Below, piece after piece: positions 15,964 through 23,151 of a stretch of DNA of 41,347 nt (position 1 is its first letter; each line of letters begins with the position of its first letter). The DNA is from DAISJI01 sp964559835. Its GTDB lineage: Bacteria > Acidobacteriota > Terriglobia > Terriglobales > Acidobacteriaceae. A model generated the notes under the pieces. The model was not told where the DNA came from and did no database searches. It saw only the letters and a program-made list of their open reading frames with translations. The stretch is taken from positions 1 to 41,347 of the forward strand of contig CAZLJE010000040.1 in the NCBI GenBank assembly GCA_964559835.1, written 5' to 3'. The position numbers were made by a program, and so were the translations under genes.

Positions 15964-16878
15964 CAAATGCGTCAATTCCCTGAACAACTGAAATCTCGCG
16001 TCGATCTCCTCGCGCGTCAATTTCGTCAGCCGCTCGGGCCCGAATTGTTCGACGGCAAACGAGCCCATGACCCCGCCGTAGAACATGGCACGCTTCAGCA
16101 CTTCTTTGTTTATCTCGCCTTGCGATGCGAGATAACCCATGAAGCCGCCGGCAAAGGAATCGCCGGCGCCCGTCGGGTCCTTCACTTCGTCGAGCGGGAG
16201 GGCGGGAGCGCGGAAAGGATGCGGACTCATCTTGAGCCACCCGTCGCCGAAAAAGATGGTAGCCCCGTATTCGCCGTGCTTGATGACCAGCGCCTTCGGG
16301 CCGAGCGCCAGGACCTTGTTCGCCGCGCGCAGCAGGTTCGACTCGGACGCGATCATCTTCGCTTCCGTGTCGTTGATAAGGAGGATGTCGATGCCGCGCA
16401 GCGTCTCCAGCAGGTTCTCGCGATGTCCGGTGATCCAGTAATTCATCGTGTCGCCGCCGACGAGCTTCACCTTCGGCATCTGGCTGCGCACGCGCTTCTG
16501 CAGGACGGGATCGATGTTGGCGAGAAAAAGAAAGTCGGAATCGCGATACGAGTCCGGGATCGTGGGATTGAAATCTTGGAACACGTTCAGGTGCGTGAAA
16601 TTGGTTTTGGCCTCGTTCAGATTACCCGCGTCGTACTCGCCGCCCCAGTGGAAAGTCTTGCCCTTCGCGCGCTGGATGCCTTCGATGTTGATGTTGCGCG
16701 CGCGCAGCACCTGGTCCTGGTCGAAGTCTTCGCCGACGACGGCAATGATGCGCACGTCCGTGAAGTAGCTGGCCGCGAGCGAAAAGTAGGTCGCGGCGCC
16801 GCCCAGGATCTTCTCTACGGAACCGGAAGGAGATTTGATGGTGTCATACGCAACCGAGCCCACAACCAGGATCGACAT
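15958..16878 (-). CDS. PfkB-family (ribokinase-like) sugar or nucleoside kinase
   Basis: 306 residues. N-terminal ILVVGSVAYDTIKSPSG and GGAATYFSLAASYF match the substrate-binding first signature. The C-terminal DPTGAGDSFAGGFMGYLA is the second PfkB signature with catalytic Asp and the anion hole. ATP-dependent phosphorylation of a sugar or nucleoside is expected. The start ATG follows immediately on the TAA of mtnP with no gap, so the two are co-translated. The substrate may therefore lie in purine or methylthioadenosine salvage (adenosine, inosine or a ribose derivative), but this is inference. The TAG stop lies in a heptamer array. Confidence 0.88.
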   Translation of the reverse strand: MSILVVGSVAYDTIKSPSGSVEKILGGAATYFSLAASYFTDVRIIAVVGEDFDQDQVLRARNINIEGIQRAKGKTFHWGGEYDAGNLNEAKTNFTHLNVFQDFNPTIPDSYRDSDFLFLANIDPVLQKRVRSQMPKVKLVGGDTMNYWITGHRENLLETLRGIDILLINDTEAKMIASESNLLRAANKVLALGPKALVIKHGEYGATIFFGDGWLKMSPHPFRAPALPLDEVKDPTGAGDSFAGGFMGYLASQGEINKEVLKRAMFYGGVMGSFAVEQFGPERLTKLTREEIDARFQLFRELTHLG

Positions 16879-17757
16879 TTAAGAGCTTGCCTCTTTCGCA
16901 AAATATTTATCCAGCAACAGGCTGAGACGCTGGCGCGCCTCGGCGGGTATCTTTTTCGGATCGGTCATGATCGCGTACTTCAGCGCCGAACCGCAGTGAC
17001 ACTTGCGCTCGGTGGGCATCGCCGCCACCGCATTGCGCACGACTTCACAAGCGTTCGCGGCATTCTTATTCAGCACGGCAACGATCTGCTCCACCGTGAC
17101 GGAATCGTGGTTCGGATGCCAGCAGTCGTAATCGGTGACCATCGCCAGCGTGGCATAGCAGATCTCTGCCTCGCGCGCGAGCTTGGCTTCCTGGAGATTC
17201 GTCATTCCGATCACGTCGATACCCCAGGTGCGATAAAGCTCCGATTCCGCCTTCGTCGAGAACTGCGGCCCCTCGATGCAGACATACGTCCCGCCGCGCT
17301 TCCCTACGACATTCGCTTTTTCACACGCGCTTTGCATCGCCGTTTGCACTTCCGGGCACACCGGGTCCGCGAACGCGACATGTCCAACGATGCCGTTGCC
17401 GAAGAATGTCGAGATGCGCATCTTCGTGCGGTCGATGAACTGATCCGGGATGACGAAGTCCGTCGGTTTGTGTTCCATCTTTAGCGAACCCACGGCTGAC
17501 AGCGAAATGATGCGCTCGGCGCCGAGCATCTTGAAGCCGTAGATATTGGCGCGAAAGTTCAGTTCATGCGGCAGGATGCGGTGCCCTCGGCCGTGGCGCG
17601 TCAGGAACGCTACGCGCTTCCCTTCCAATTTGCCGAGTACGTAAACGTCGGAGGGATCGCCGAACGGTGTGTCGAGCTTGCGTTCGCTGGTGTCGGTGAG
17701 GCCGGGCATGTTGTAGAGCCCGCTTCCGCCGATAATGCCGATTTCCACGTCTGCCAA
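16879..17757 (-). CDS. mtnP: S-methyl-5'-thioadenosine phosphorylase
   Basis: 292 residues from a TTG start with SD AGGAG seven nt upstream. MTAP cleaves methylthioadenosine with phosphate to adenine and methylthioribose-1-phosphate. Visible blocks: IGIIGGSGLYNMPGL, phosphate-binding TRHGRGHRILPHELNFRANI, AVGSLKMEHKPTDFVIPDQF, GPQFSTKAESELYRTWGIDVIGMTN and VTDYDCWH. The Asp in VTDYDCW is the purine-base residue of 6-aminopurine-specific enzymes. A -35/-10 pair at minus 17817-17790 fits. The gene is coupled to the PfkB kinase. Confidence 0.95.
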   Translation of the reverse strand: MADVEIGIIGGSGLYNMPGLTDTSERKLDTPFGDPSDVYVLGKLEGKRVAFLTRHGRGHRILPHELNFRANIYGFKMLGAERIISLSAVGSLKMEHKPTDFVIPDQFIDRTKMRISTFFGNGIVGHVAFADPVCPEVQTAMQSACEKANVVGKRGGTYVCIEGPQFSTKAESELYRTWGIDVIGMTNLQEAKLAREAEICYATLAMVTDYDCWHPNHDSVTVEQIVAVLNKNAANACEVVRNAVAAMPTERKCHCGSALKYAIMTDPKKIPAEARQRLSLLLDKYFAKEASS

Positions 17758-17789
17758 AGAGCGCTCCTGGGTGTCGGGTGAAAAGGGGG

Positions 17790-17817
17790 ATTATAAAGGA
17801 CAGGCGTCAGGTGTCAG
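17790..17817 (-). promoter_or_regulatory. Promoter of mtnP-pfkB, -35 inside a heptamer array
   Basis: On the minus strand, CTGACA (17817-17812, five of six matches to TTGACA), a 16-nt spacer and TATAAT (17795-17790). Transcription would start near 17783, giving a leader of about 26 nt with an AGGAG ribosome-binding site. The -35 is part of the CAGGTGT-type heptamer array at 17801-17828. Confidence 0.65.
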
Positions 17818-17828
17818 GCTGCAGGAAT
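17801..17828. repeat. Single-arm heptamer array, CAGGCGT word
   Basis: Four direct units (CAGGCGT, CAGGTGT and two more) at exact 7-bp steps between the metallopeptidase and mtnP genes. No inverted partner was found nearby. Confidence 0.7.
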
Positions 17829-17841
17829 TCTTATTCGCGCG

Positions 17842-19362
17842 TTACTGCTTCACCAGCACACCACGAAGTTTGTCGACTTGCGCTTCATCAAGCGACTCGA
17901 ATACCACGAGCACATCTCCATGACTCTCAATGAACGCATCGCCCTCATTCGTCTTCCATCGTGTCGTGACGGCAGCAGCGTCGGGCGAATCCGGCGCCTG
18001 GTCTGTTGTAACCGGTTGAACATCCGAGTAACGCTTCTTCAGCGACGAAGCGTACAAGTGAGCGAACGTTGACTGCGCTGCCGGTTCCGCCCACTTTGTG
18101 ACAAACACCAGCGCGAGATCGCCCGGCCCCTTCACTTCCGCGCCCTTCTTCCGCACGGCGTAGTAATATCCGCCGCGCCATGCCGGATAGATCGCCTTTG
18201 AAAGCGCGGCGTTGGCGAACTGCTCGGCGATCATGGCGACATCAAATTCGCCGATCGAGCCCACGTCATACATCTCCCAATCCTTCCCCAACACCTTCGC
18301 CAATTCCGGCGGATTCAGCGGCGCAAGATTTTCGTTCTTCACGTATGCGTCGGGTTCCATGACCTCGCGCGTGTTCTGCGGCGGACGTTGAAACACGCCG
18401 GCGTAAGCCTTGTCTTTGCTGTCCTTGAGCAGCGCGCGCTCGAAATCCAGGCCGTATGTATAGGGGAAGATCAGCACCCGCTGCAGGTACAGCGGCGCTT
18501 TGTTGAACACCGGTGAATCACCGCCCTGCGCCATACCGGCTTCCATTGCGTCGGCGATCTGCGGAGAATCCATGAGCGATTTCCCAAGCGGCGCCAGCAT
18601 GTAGTCGATCATCACCGCCATCGCCTGGCCCTCCAGCACCGCGTGACGCGCAACGCTGGATTCGTCGTCGGCGATCGTCTCTGCCGGCGACATCTTCTTC
18701 TTGTGGTGCGGCCCCTTCACCCACTTCTCCATCCCGAAGTTCTGGTCCTGGAGGGCATGCGTGAGCTCATGGGCGAGCACGGGGATCTGCGTCTCGGGCG
18801 GCAGCCAATCGAGCAGGTTCACGAACTTCGTCTGCGGGTCGTAGTAGCCCGCCACCTGCTCGCGCATGAGCTGGACCAGGAAGGTGTCGACATCGAAATC
18901 GCGCGGCACCAGCCCGAATTTCTTCAAGACCATCTCGCCGTTCTTCAGCCGTTGCGCGTCTTCGTCTTCGCGCAACTGTTTTTCGATATACGCCTGCACT
19001 TTGTCGCGATCGATAAGTTGGCGCTTGACGTCCTTTTTGATCGCCAGCCCGGTGTCCTTGCTGTCGAACTTCAACACTTCATCAACCGCGCCGAGCAGCT
19101 GCTTCGCCTCTTCCGGCGAGATGTGGTGATCTGGCGCGGGACTTTTCTGTTCCTGCGTTGCGGGAGGAGCGGGGTTCGTCGGCTGGACCGGATGCTGCGG
19201 CGGCGTTTGCTGGGCGGTGACGGATAGCGAGAACAGCACCACGCATACGAAAATCAAGAACAACTGAATCGATGATTGCCGATTTCCGATTGCCGATTGA
19301 AAAACGGTTGGAAAATCGGCAATCGGCAATCGACAATCGGCAATGGTTTTGTTGTTCGTCAT
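17842..19362 (-). CDS. Secreted HExxH metallopeptidase-like protein, unknown family
   Basis: 506 residues from the ATG at 19362, which overlaps the TGA of the leuB-like gene as ATGA. Residues 1-32 are encoded by a heptamer array (IADCRLPIADF and SAIGNRQS are its translation). A hydrophobic export signal follows (QLFLIFVCVVLFSLSVTAQQ) and a Pro/Gln-rich linker. The catalytic-type motif is LAHELTHALQDQNF, with Glu in LEGQAMAVMIDYML about 50 residues later, fitting a gluzincin-like HExxH...E zinc site. YYDPQTKFVNLLDWL precedes it, as in putative metallopeptidases of soil bacteria. Substrate unknown. Initiation could instead lie at a TTG just before the hydrophobic segment. Confidence 0.75.
   Translation of the reverse strand: MTNNKTIADCRLPIADFPTVFQSAIGNRQSSIQLFLIFVCVVLFSLSVTAQQTPPQHPVQPTNPAPPATQEQKSPAPDHHISPEEAKQLLGAVDEVLKFDSKDTGLAIKKDVKRQLIDRDKVQAYIEKQLREDEDAQRLKNGEMVLKKFGLVPRDFDVDTFLVQLMREQVAGYYDPQTKFVNLLDWLPPETQIPVLAHELTHALQDQNFGMEKWVKGPHHKKKMSPAETIADDESSVARHAVLEGQAMAVMIDYMLAPLGKSLMDSPQIADAMEAGMAQGGDSPVFNKAPLYLQRVLIFPYTYGLDFERALLKDSKDKAYAGVFQRPPQNTREVMEPDAYVKNENLAPLNPPELAKVLGKDWEMYDVGSIGEFDVAMIAEQFANAALSKAIYPAWRGGYYYAVRKKGAEVKGPGDLALVFVTKWAEPAAQSTFAHLYASSLKKRYSDVQPVTTDQAPDSPDAAAVTTRWKTNEGDAFIESHGDVLVVFESLDEAQVDKLRGVLVKQ
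19274..19348. repeat. Heptamer array pair inside a coding region, GATTGCC word
   Basis: Left arm 19274-19301: four units of GATTGCC type. Right arm 19314-19348: five units of AATCGGC type, the reverse complement. Both lie in the 5' coding part of the metallopeptidase gene. Because 21 nt equal three heptamers and seven codons, the protein shows a seven-residue repeat there. The same word recurs at 27338-27365. Confidence 0.85.
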
Positions 19363-20405
19363 TGGCTCACCCGGTCTGCAATCCATTCCGCGACTTCCCT
19401 CGTCCCCATGCTCCCGCCGATATCCTGCGTGCGCTTGCCTTCGCGGACCGCTGCCACGACCGCTGATTCGATGCGCGCCGCCTCCTTCGCGAATCCCAGA
19501 TGCGCCAGCATCATTGCCGCACTCAATATCGAACCCATCGGGTTGGCGACATTCTTTCCCGCCAGCGGCGGCGCCGACCCGTGTACCGGTTCAAACATCG
19601 AGGTCTTTCCAGGATGGATGTTGCCGCTGGCCGCCATGCCCAGACCGCCCTGGAGCGCGGCGGCAAGATCGGTAATGATGTCGCCGAACATGTTGTTGGT
19701 GACGATCACCTCCAGCGACTGCGGCTCGCGCACCATCTGCAAACAGAGCGCGTCGACAAACATGTGCTGCGTCGCGATATCGGAATATTCCGCCGCAACT
19801 TCTTTGAACACTCGTTGCCAAAGACCGCCTGCGTAGGTCATGACATTCGATTTGTCGCTCATCATGACCTTCTTGCGGCCGTTCGCGCGCGCATACTCGA
19901 AGGCGAAGCGGATCACGCGCTCCACGCCCTTGCGCGTGTTGATGTCTTCCTGCGTGGCGACCTCGTCCGGCGTCCCCTGCTTGAAGACGCCGCCTATATC
20001 CATGTAAACGCCCTCGGTGTTCTCGCGGATGACGGTGAAATTCACGTCTTCTACGCGCGCGTTCTTCAGCGGGCAGAGCGATGCGTCGAGCAGCTTGACC
20101 GGCCGGACGTTGGCGTACAGGTCCATCTTGAAGCGCATGCCAAGCAGGATCTCTTTGGCGTGGACATTGCTCTTCACCCGCGGGTCGCCGAGCGCGCCGA
20201 CGAAGATAGCTTCGTATTCGCGGGCGAGCATCGTGAATCCGTCGGCCGGGATGGTGGTGCCATCTTTCAGGTAATGGTCGGCCGACCAATCGAAATCTTT
20301 GAATTCCACGTCCGCGCCGCTTGCCTGTATCACATTCAACGCCTGCGGAATGACTTCCTTCCCGATACCGTCGCCAGGTACGACAGCAATGCGCTTGCTG
20401 GGCAT
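19359..20405 (-). CDS. leuB: 3-isopropylmalate dehydrogenase-like beta-decarboxylating dehydrogenase
   Basis: 348 residues, a full-length member of the isocitrate/isopropylmalate dehydrogenase family: IAVVPGDGIGKEVIP at the N-terminus, DLYANVRPVKLL, metal-binding region SDKSNVM and NMFGDIITDLAAALQGGLGMAASGNI, cofactor loop EPVHGSAPPLAGKNVANP. NAD(P)-dependent oxidation and decarboxylation of a 2-hydroxy acid is expected. The substrate loop reads RENTEG (127-132) rather than the RELTGG of typical bacterial LeuB, and RENTEG is also seen in homoisocitrate, tartrate and archaeal-type enzymes, so leucine synthesis is likely but not certain. leuA/C/D are not next to it. It is coupled to a metallopeptidase gene of no obvious relation. 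Confidence 0.8.
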   Translation of the reverse strand: MPSKRIAVVPGDGIGKEVIPQALNVIQASGADVEFKDFDWSADHYLKDGTTIPADGFTMLAREYEAIFVGALGDPRVKSNVHAKEILLGMRFKMDLYANVRPVKLLDASLCPLKNARVEDVNFTVIRENTEGVYMDIGGVFKQGTPDEVATQEDINTRKGVERVIRFAFEYARANGRKKVMMSDKSNVMTYAGGLWQRVFKEVAAEYSDIATQHMFVDALCLQMVREPQSLEVIVTNNMFGDIITDLAAALQGGLGMAASGNIHPGKTSMFEPVHGSAPPLAGKNVANPMGSILSAAMMLAHLGFAKEAARIESAVVAAVREGKRTQDIGGSMGTREVAEWIADRVSQ

Positions 20406-20436
20406 GGGGAGAATTTAGCAGATGGACCGCACGCGA

Positions 20437-20541
20437 GTGGTCAGTGGTCAGTAATGTCACTAATCAGCGATCAGGAGGTGGAACCCGATATTTTCGTTAA
20501 ACCTGCTGATCACTGACCACTGACCACCGATTACTGACCCC
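20437..20541. repeat. Heptamer array pair, GTGGTCA/TGACCAC word
   Basis: Left arm 20437-20473: GTGGTCA twice, one 9-nt unit, CTAATCA, GCGATCA. Right arm 20507-20541: TGATCAC, TGACCAC twice, CGATTAC, TGACCCC. The arms are complementary. The stretch after the left arm (GGAGGTGGAACCC) is shared with the array at 22251-22368, so the two sites are related beyond the heptamers. Confidence 0.85.
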
Positions 20542-20548
20542 GTATAAT
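20520..20548 (+). promoter_or_regulatory. Putative promoter of the ygfZ-like operon
   Basis: CTGACC (20520-20525), a 17-nt spacer and a consensus TATAAT (20543-20548), 14 nt before the ATG at 20563. The -35 candidate is part of the TGACCAC heptamer units. The predicted leader is about 8 nt and has no Shine-Dalgarno. Confidence 0.6.
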
Positions 20549-20562
20549 TAAAGGTTCGTCCT

Positions 20563-21636
20563 ATGTCGCACACTCCACTGTATGAACAACTCGTAGCTGC
20601 CGGCGGGCAAATGGCTGACTATCTCGGCACCGAGGAACCGTCCTCATTCGGAGATCCGCGGCGCGAATATGTCGAGTTGCTCACAGGCTGCGGCGTGTAC
20701 GACCTTGGGTGGCGCGGAAAGTTGGTGGCCACTGGTTCCGACCGCGTCCGCTGGCTGAACGGCATGGTCACCAACAACATCCGCGACCTCGCCGTGAACC
20801 ACGGCAATTACAGCTTTCTGCTCAACGCCCAGGGACGCATTCTCGGCGACCTTTACACCTACAACCGCGGCGACTACATCCTGATCGACACTGCGGCTTG
20901 GCAATTGCCAAAGCTCAAAGAGACCTTCGACAAGTTCATCATCATGGACGACGTCGAGATCACCGATATCAGCGAGAAGCTGACGTCCCTCGCCGTCCAG
21001 GGACCGCGTGCGAAAGAAATACTTCACGATGCGGGCGTGAAGTTCGCCGACGTCGAACCGATGGAAATTCAGGACGTCACCTGGAACGACGCCGGGCTGT
21101 CCATCACGCGCATGATCAGCGATATCGCGCAAACATACGAGATCTGGCTCGCGCCCGGAGCAGCAGCGCCGCTGTGGGACGCGCTCGTCGGACGTGGAGC
21201 GAAGCCGATCGGAACGCAGGCGCTGGAGATGTTCCGCCTTACCACCGGCGTGCCCCGGTATGGTCAGGACATCACCGAGCGTTACCTCCCGCAGGAAACG
21301 GCGCAGGATTCGGCGCTTAACTTCAGCAAGGGATGCTACATCGGGCAGGAGATCGTCGAACGCATCCGCTCGCGTGCCCTGCTGCACCGCCGATTCACCG
21401 GCCTTATCGTCGACGGCGCTCCGCCCGCGTCGGGTGCAAAAGTTCAATTCCAGGGAAAGGAAGTTGGCGAGATCACCAGCGCGGCCAGCGTTCCAGCCGG
21501 CGACGGTGAGCTGACGCTCGCACTAGTTTATCTTCGTACTGAGGCCCAGACGCCGGGGACGGAAGTGACCGTGGGCGAAACAAAGGCCCGCGTGAGCGAC
21601 CTCCCGTTCCAAGAGGCACTGGGCATTCGGAAGTAG
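20563..21636 (+). CDS. ygfZ: YgfZ/GcvT-like folate-binding protein
   Basis: 357 residues. The signature KGCYIGQEIVERIRSRALLHRR (~257-278) is the K-G-C-x-x-G-Q-E motif that separates YgfZ/IBA57-type proteins from glycine-cleavage T protein. The N-terminal part (WLNGMVTNNIRDL, NAQGRILGDLYTY) is a GcvT-like folate-binding fold, and the C-terminal ~90 residues form the small beta-barrel. Known role: folate-dependent help in Fe-S cluster assembly and repair, with an effect on tRNA modification in E. coli. It begins a plus-strand run with the DUF1844 gene 24 nt downstream. The start is fixed by the nearby TATAAT and by good N-terminal alignment of the domain. Confidence 0.85.
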   Translation: MSHTPLYEQLVAAGGQMADYLGTEEPSSFGDPRREYVELLTGCGVYDLGWRGKLVATGSDRVRWLNGMVTNNIRDLAVNHGNYSFLLNAQGRILGDLYTYNRGDYILIDTAAWQLPKLKETFDKFIIMDDVEITDISEKLTSLAVQGPRAKEILHDAGVKFADVEPMEIQDVTWNDAGLSITRMISDIAQTYEIWLAPGAAAPLWDALVGRGAKPIGTQALEMFRLTTGVPRYGQDITERYLPQETAQDSALNFSKGCYIGQEIVERIRSRALLHRRFTGLIVDGAPPASGAKVQFQGKEVGEITSAASVPAGDGELTLALVYLRTEAQTPGTEVTVGETKARVSDLPFQEALGIRK

Positions 21637-21660
21637 GCATCAGGAAGAGCAGGTCATCCA

Positions 21661-22254
21661 ATGGCAGAAGACAAAAAATCAGAATTCACCGTCACCGATA
21701 AGCGGCGTTTCAGCGCCGAAGGCGAAACTGCCGCTTCGGAACCGGAACGCACAGAAGACCGTAGCACCGGCGTCTCGCCGGTCACGGAAACCTCCGCGCC
21801 CGCATCAGCCCCGCCGCCCGAGCGCGAGATTCCGCCTCCGCCCAGCGCCGAGGAGCGGCAGGCGCAGCACGACGCATTCAAGGAATCGAGCAAGCAACTC
21901 GACGATGCCCTCGCCAGCAACATAGGCGGGCGTACGGCCAAGGACTTCGAAGTCACGTTCGAGCGCTTCGCGGCGTCGCTGTACATGAGCGCGCTGGTGC
22001 AGCTTGGACTTGTGCACGAGCAGGGGGCGCAGCCGCAGGTGGACCTCATCGGCGCGCGTCAGTCGATCGACACGCTCGGAATGATCTCCGACAAAACCAA
22101 GGGAAACCTGACACCGCCGGAAGAGAATCTTCTGCAGAATTGCCTTTACGAGCTGCGGATGGCGTACGTGGACGTCACCAACATGCTCAGTAAGCCTCCG
22201 CAGCCGGGACCAGGCGGGCCGGGTGGACCGATTCCATTTCCGGGCAAAAAGTGA
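21661..22254 (+). CDS. DUF1844 domain protein with disordered N-terminus
   Basis: 197 residues. Residues 1-70 are Pro/Glu/Ser/Ala-rich and likely disordered (APASAPPPEREIPPPPSAEE). Residues ~95-175 match DUF1844 (FERFAASLYMSALVQLGL, QSIDTLGMISDKTKGNLTPPEE, NCLYELRMAYVDV), a predicted all-helical family of unknown function. The tail is Gly/Pro-rich. It is 24 nt after the ygfZ-like gene and a plausible operon partner. Its TGA stop is inside the first unit of a heptamer array. Confidence 0.85.
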   Translation: MAEDKKSEFTVTDKRRFSAEGETAASEPERTEDRSTGVSPVTETSAPASAPPPEREIPPPPSAEERQAQHDAFKESSKQLDDALASNIGGRTAKDFEVTFERFAASLYMSALVQLGLVHEQGAQPQVDLIGARQSIDTLGMISDKTKGNLTPPEENLLQNCLYELRMAYVDVTNMLSKPPQPGPGGPGGPIPFPGKK

Positions 22255-22368
22255 TCAGTGTTCAGCGCTCAGTAATCAGGAGGGTAGAACCCCAGATTGC
22301 AGGCACGCGATCGAAGCTCGATAAAACACATTCCGATCACTGACCACTGATCACTGACCACTCGATTA
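22251..22368. repeat. Heptamer array pair, GTGATCA/TGACCAC word
   Basis: Left arm 22251-22278: GTGATCA, GTGTTCA and two more units. Right arm 22334-22368: CGATCAC, TGACCAC, TGATCAC, TGACCAC, TCGATTA. It fills the gap between the DUF1844 and PhnP-like genes. The right arm ends in CACTCGATT, as does the array at 32077-32111. Confidence 0.85.
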
Positions 22369-22380
22369 GCGCAAATTCGA

Positions 22381-23151
22381 ATGAAGGCCACCCTCACAGT
22401 CCTCGGCAGCGGTACCTCGATGGGAGTTCCGACCATCGGCTGCACGTGCGAAGTCTGCACGTCAAAAGATCCGCGTGACCGCCGCACGCGCCCTTCGGTG
22501 CTGGTCGATTTTGACGGCCGGCGCGTGCTCATCGACTCCAGTCCCGATTTTCGCGAGCAGGCAATACGCGAGGGCATTCAGCGCCTCGACGCCGTCCTCT
22601 ACACGCATGCCCACGCCGACCACATTCTCGGCTTGGATGATCTGCGCCCTCTGACGTTTCGTGCGCACGGCAAGATCCCGCTGTATGCACAACCGAAAGC
22701 GGCCGAAACGATCCGCCGGATGTTCCAATATATTTTTGCGGGCGAGTACAAATTCGGCGGTCTCGCGCAGGTGGAGTTGCACGAGCTCAACGGCCCGCTG
22801 GAGCTGTTCGGCGCAACATTTCAGCCCGTGCCCGTCATGCACGGTAACGCCGAGATTTGCGGCTTTCGCATCGGCAGCGCTGCTTATCTCACCGATTTCA
22901 GCGACATTCCCGCGGCCTCCGAAGCGCTGCTCCAGGGACTCGACATTCTCTTTCTCGACGCGCTGCGCCACAAACCGCACCCGACGCACTCTACGGTAGA
23001 GAATTCGCTCTCCATCATCGAGCGCCTGCGGCCAAACCGCGCGTTCTTCACCCACATGTGTCACGACCTCGGCCACGAGGCGACCAACGCCAAGCTCCCC
23101 GAACACGTGCGCCTGTCGTATGACGGCATGAAGTTGGAATTCGAGATCTGA
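22381..23151 (+). CDS. MBL-fold hydrolase, PhnP-like phosphodiesterase
   Basis: 256 residues. The core motif is THAHADHILGLDDLRPL (HxHxDH). N-terminal GSGTSMGVPTIGCTCEVCTS has the G-x-P-x-x-G-C-x-C-x-x-C pattern that binds a structural zinc in PhnP. Later His ligands are in PVMHGNAEICGF, and the metal-bridging Asp is in AYLTDFSDIP. HSTVENSLSIIERLRPNRAFFTHMCHDL carries the last His. Such enzymes hydrolyse cyclic phosphodiesters such as 5-phosphoribosyl-1,2-cyclic phosphate. No phosphonate (C-P lyase) genes are nearby, so a general nucleotide clean-up role is more likely. Its TGA overlaps the ribF ATG by one base. Confidence 0.88.
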   Translation: MKATLTVLGSGTSMGVPTIGCTCEVCTSKDPRDRRTRPSVLVDFDGRRVLIDSSPDFREQAIREGIQRLDAVLYTHAHADHILGLDDLRPLTFRAHGKIPLYAQPKAAETIRRMFQYIFAGEYKFGGLAQVELHELNGPLELFGATFQPVPVMHGNAEICGFRIGSAAYLTDFSDIPAASEALLQGLDILFLDALRHKPHPTHSTVENSLSIIERLRPNRAFFTHMCHDLGHEATNAKLPEHVRLSYDGMKLEFEI

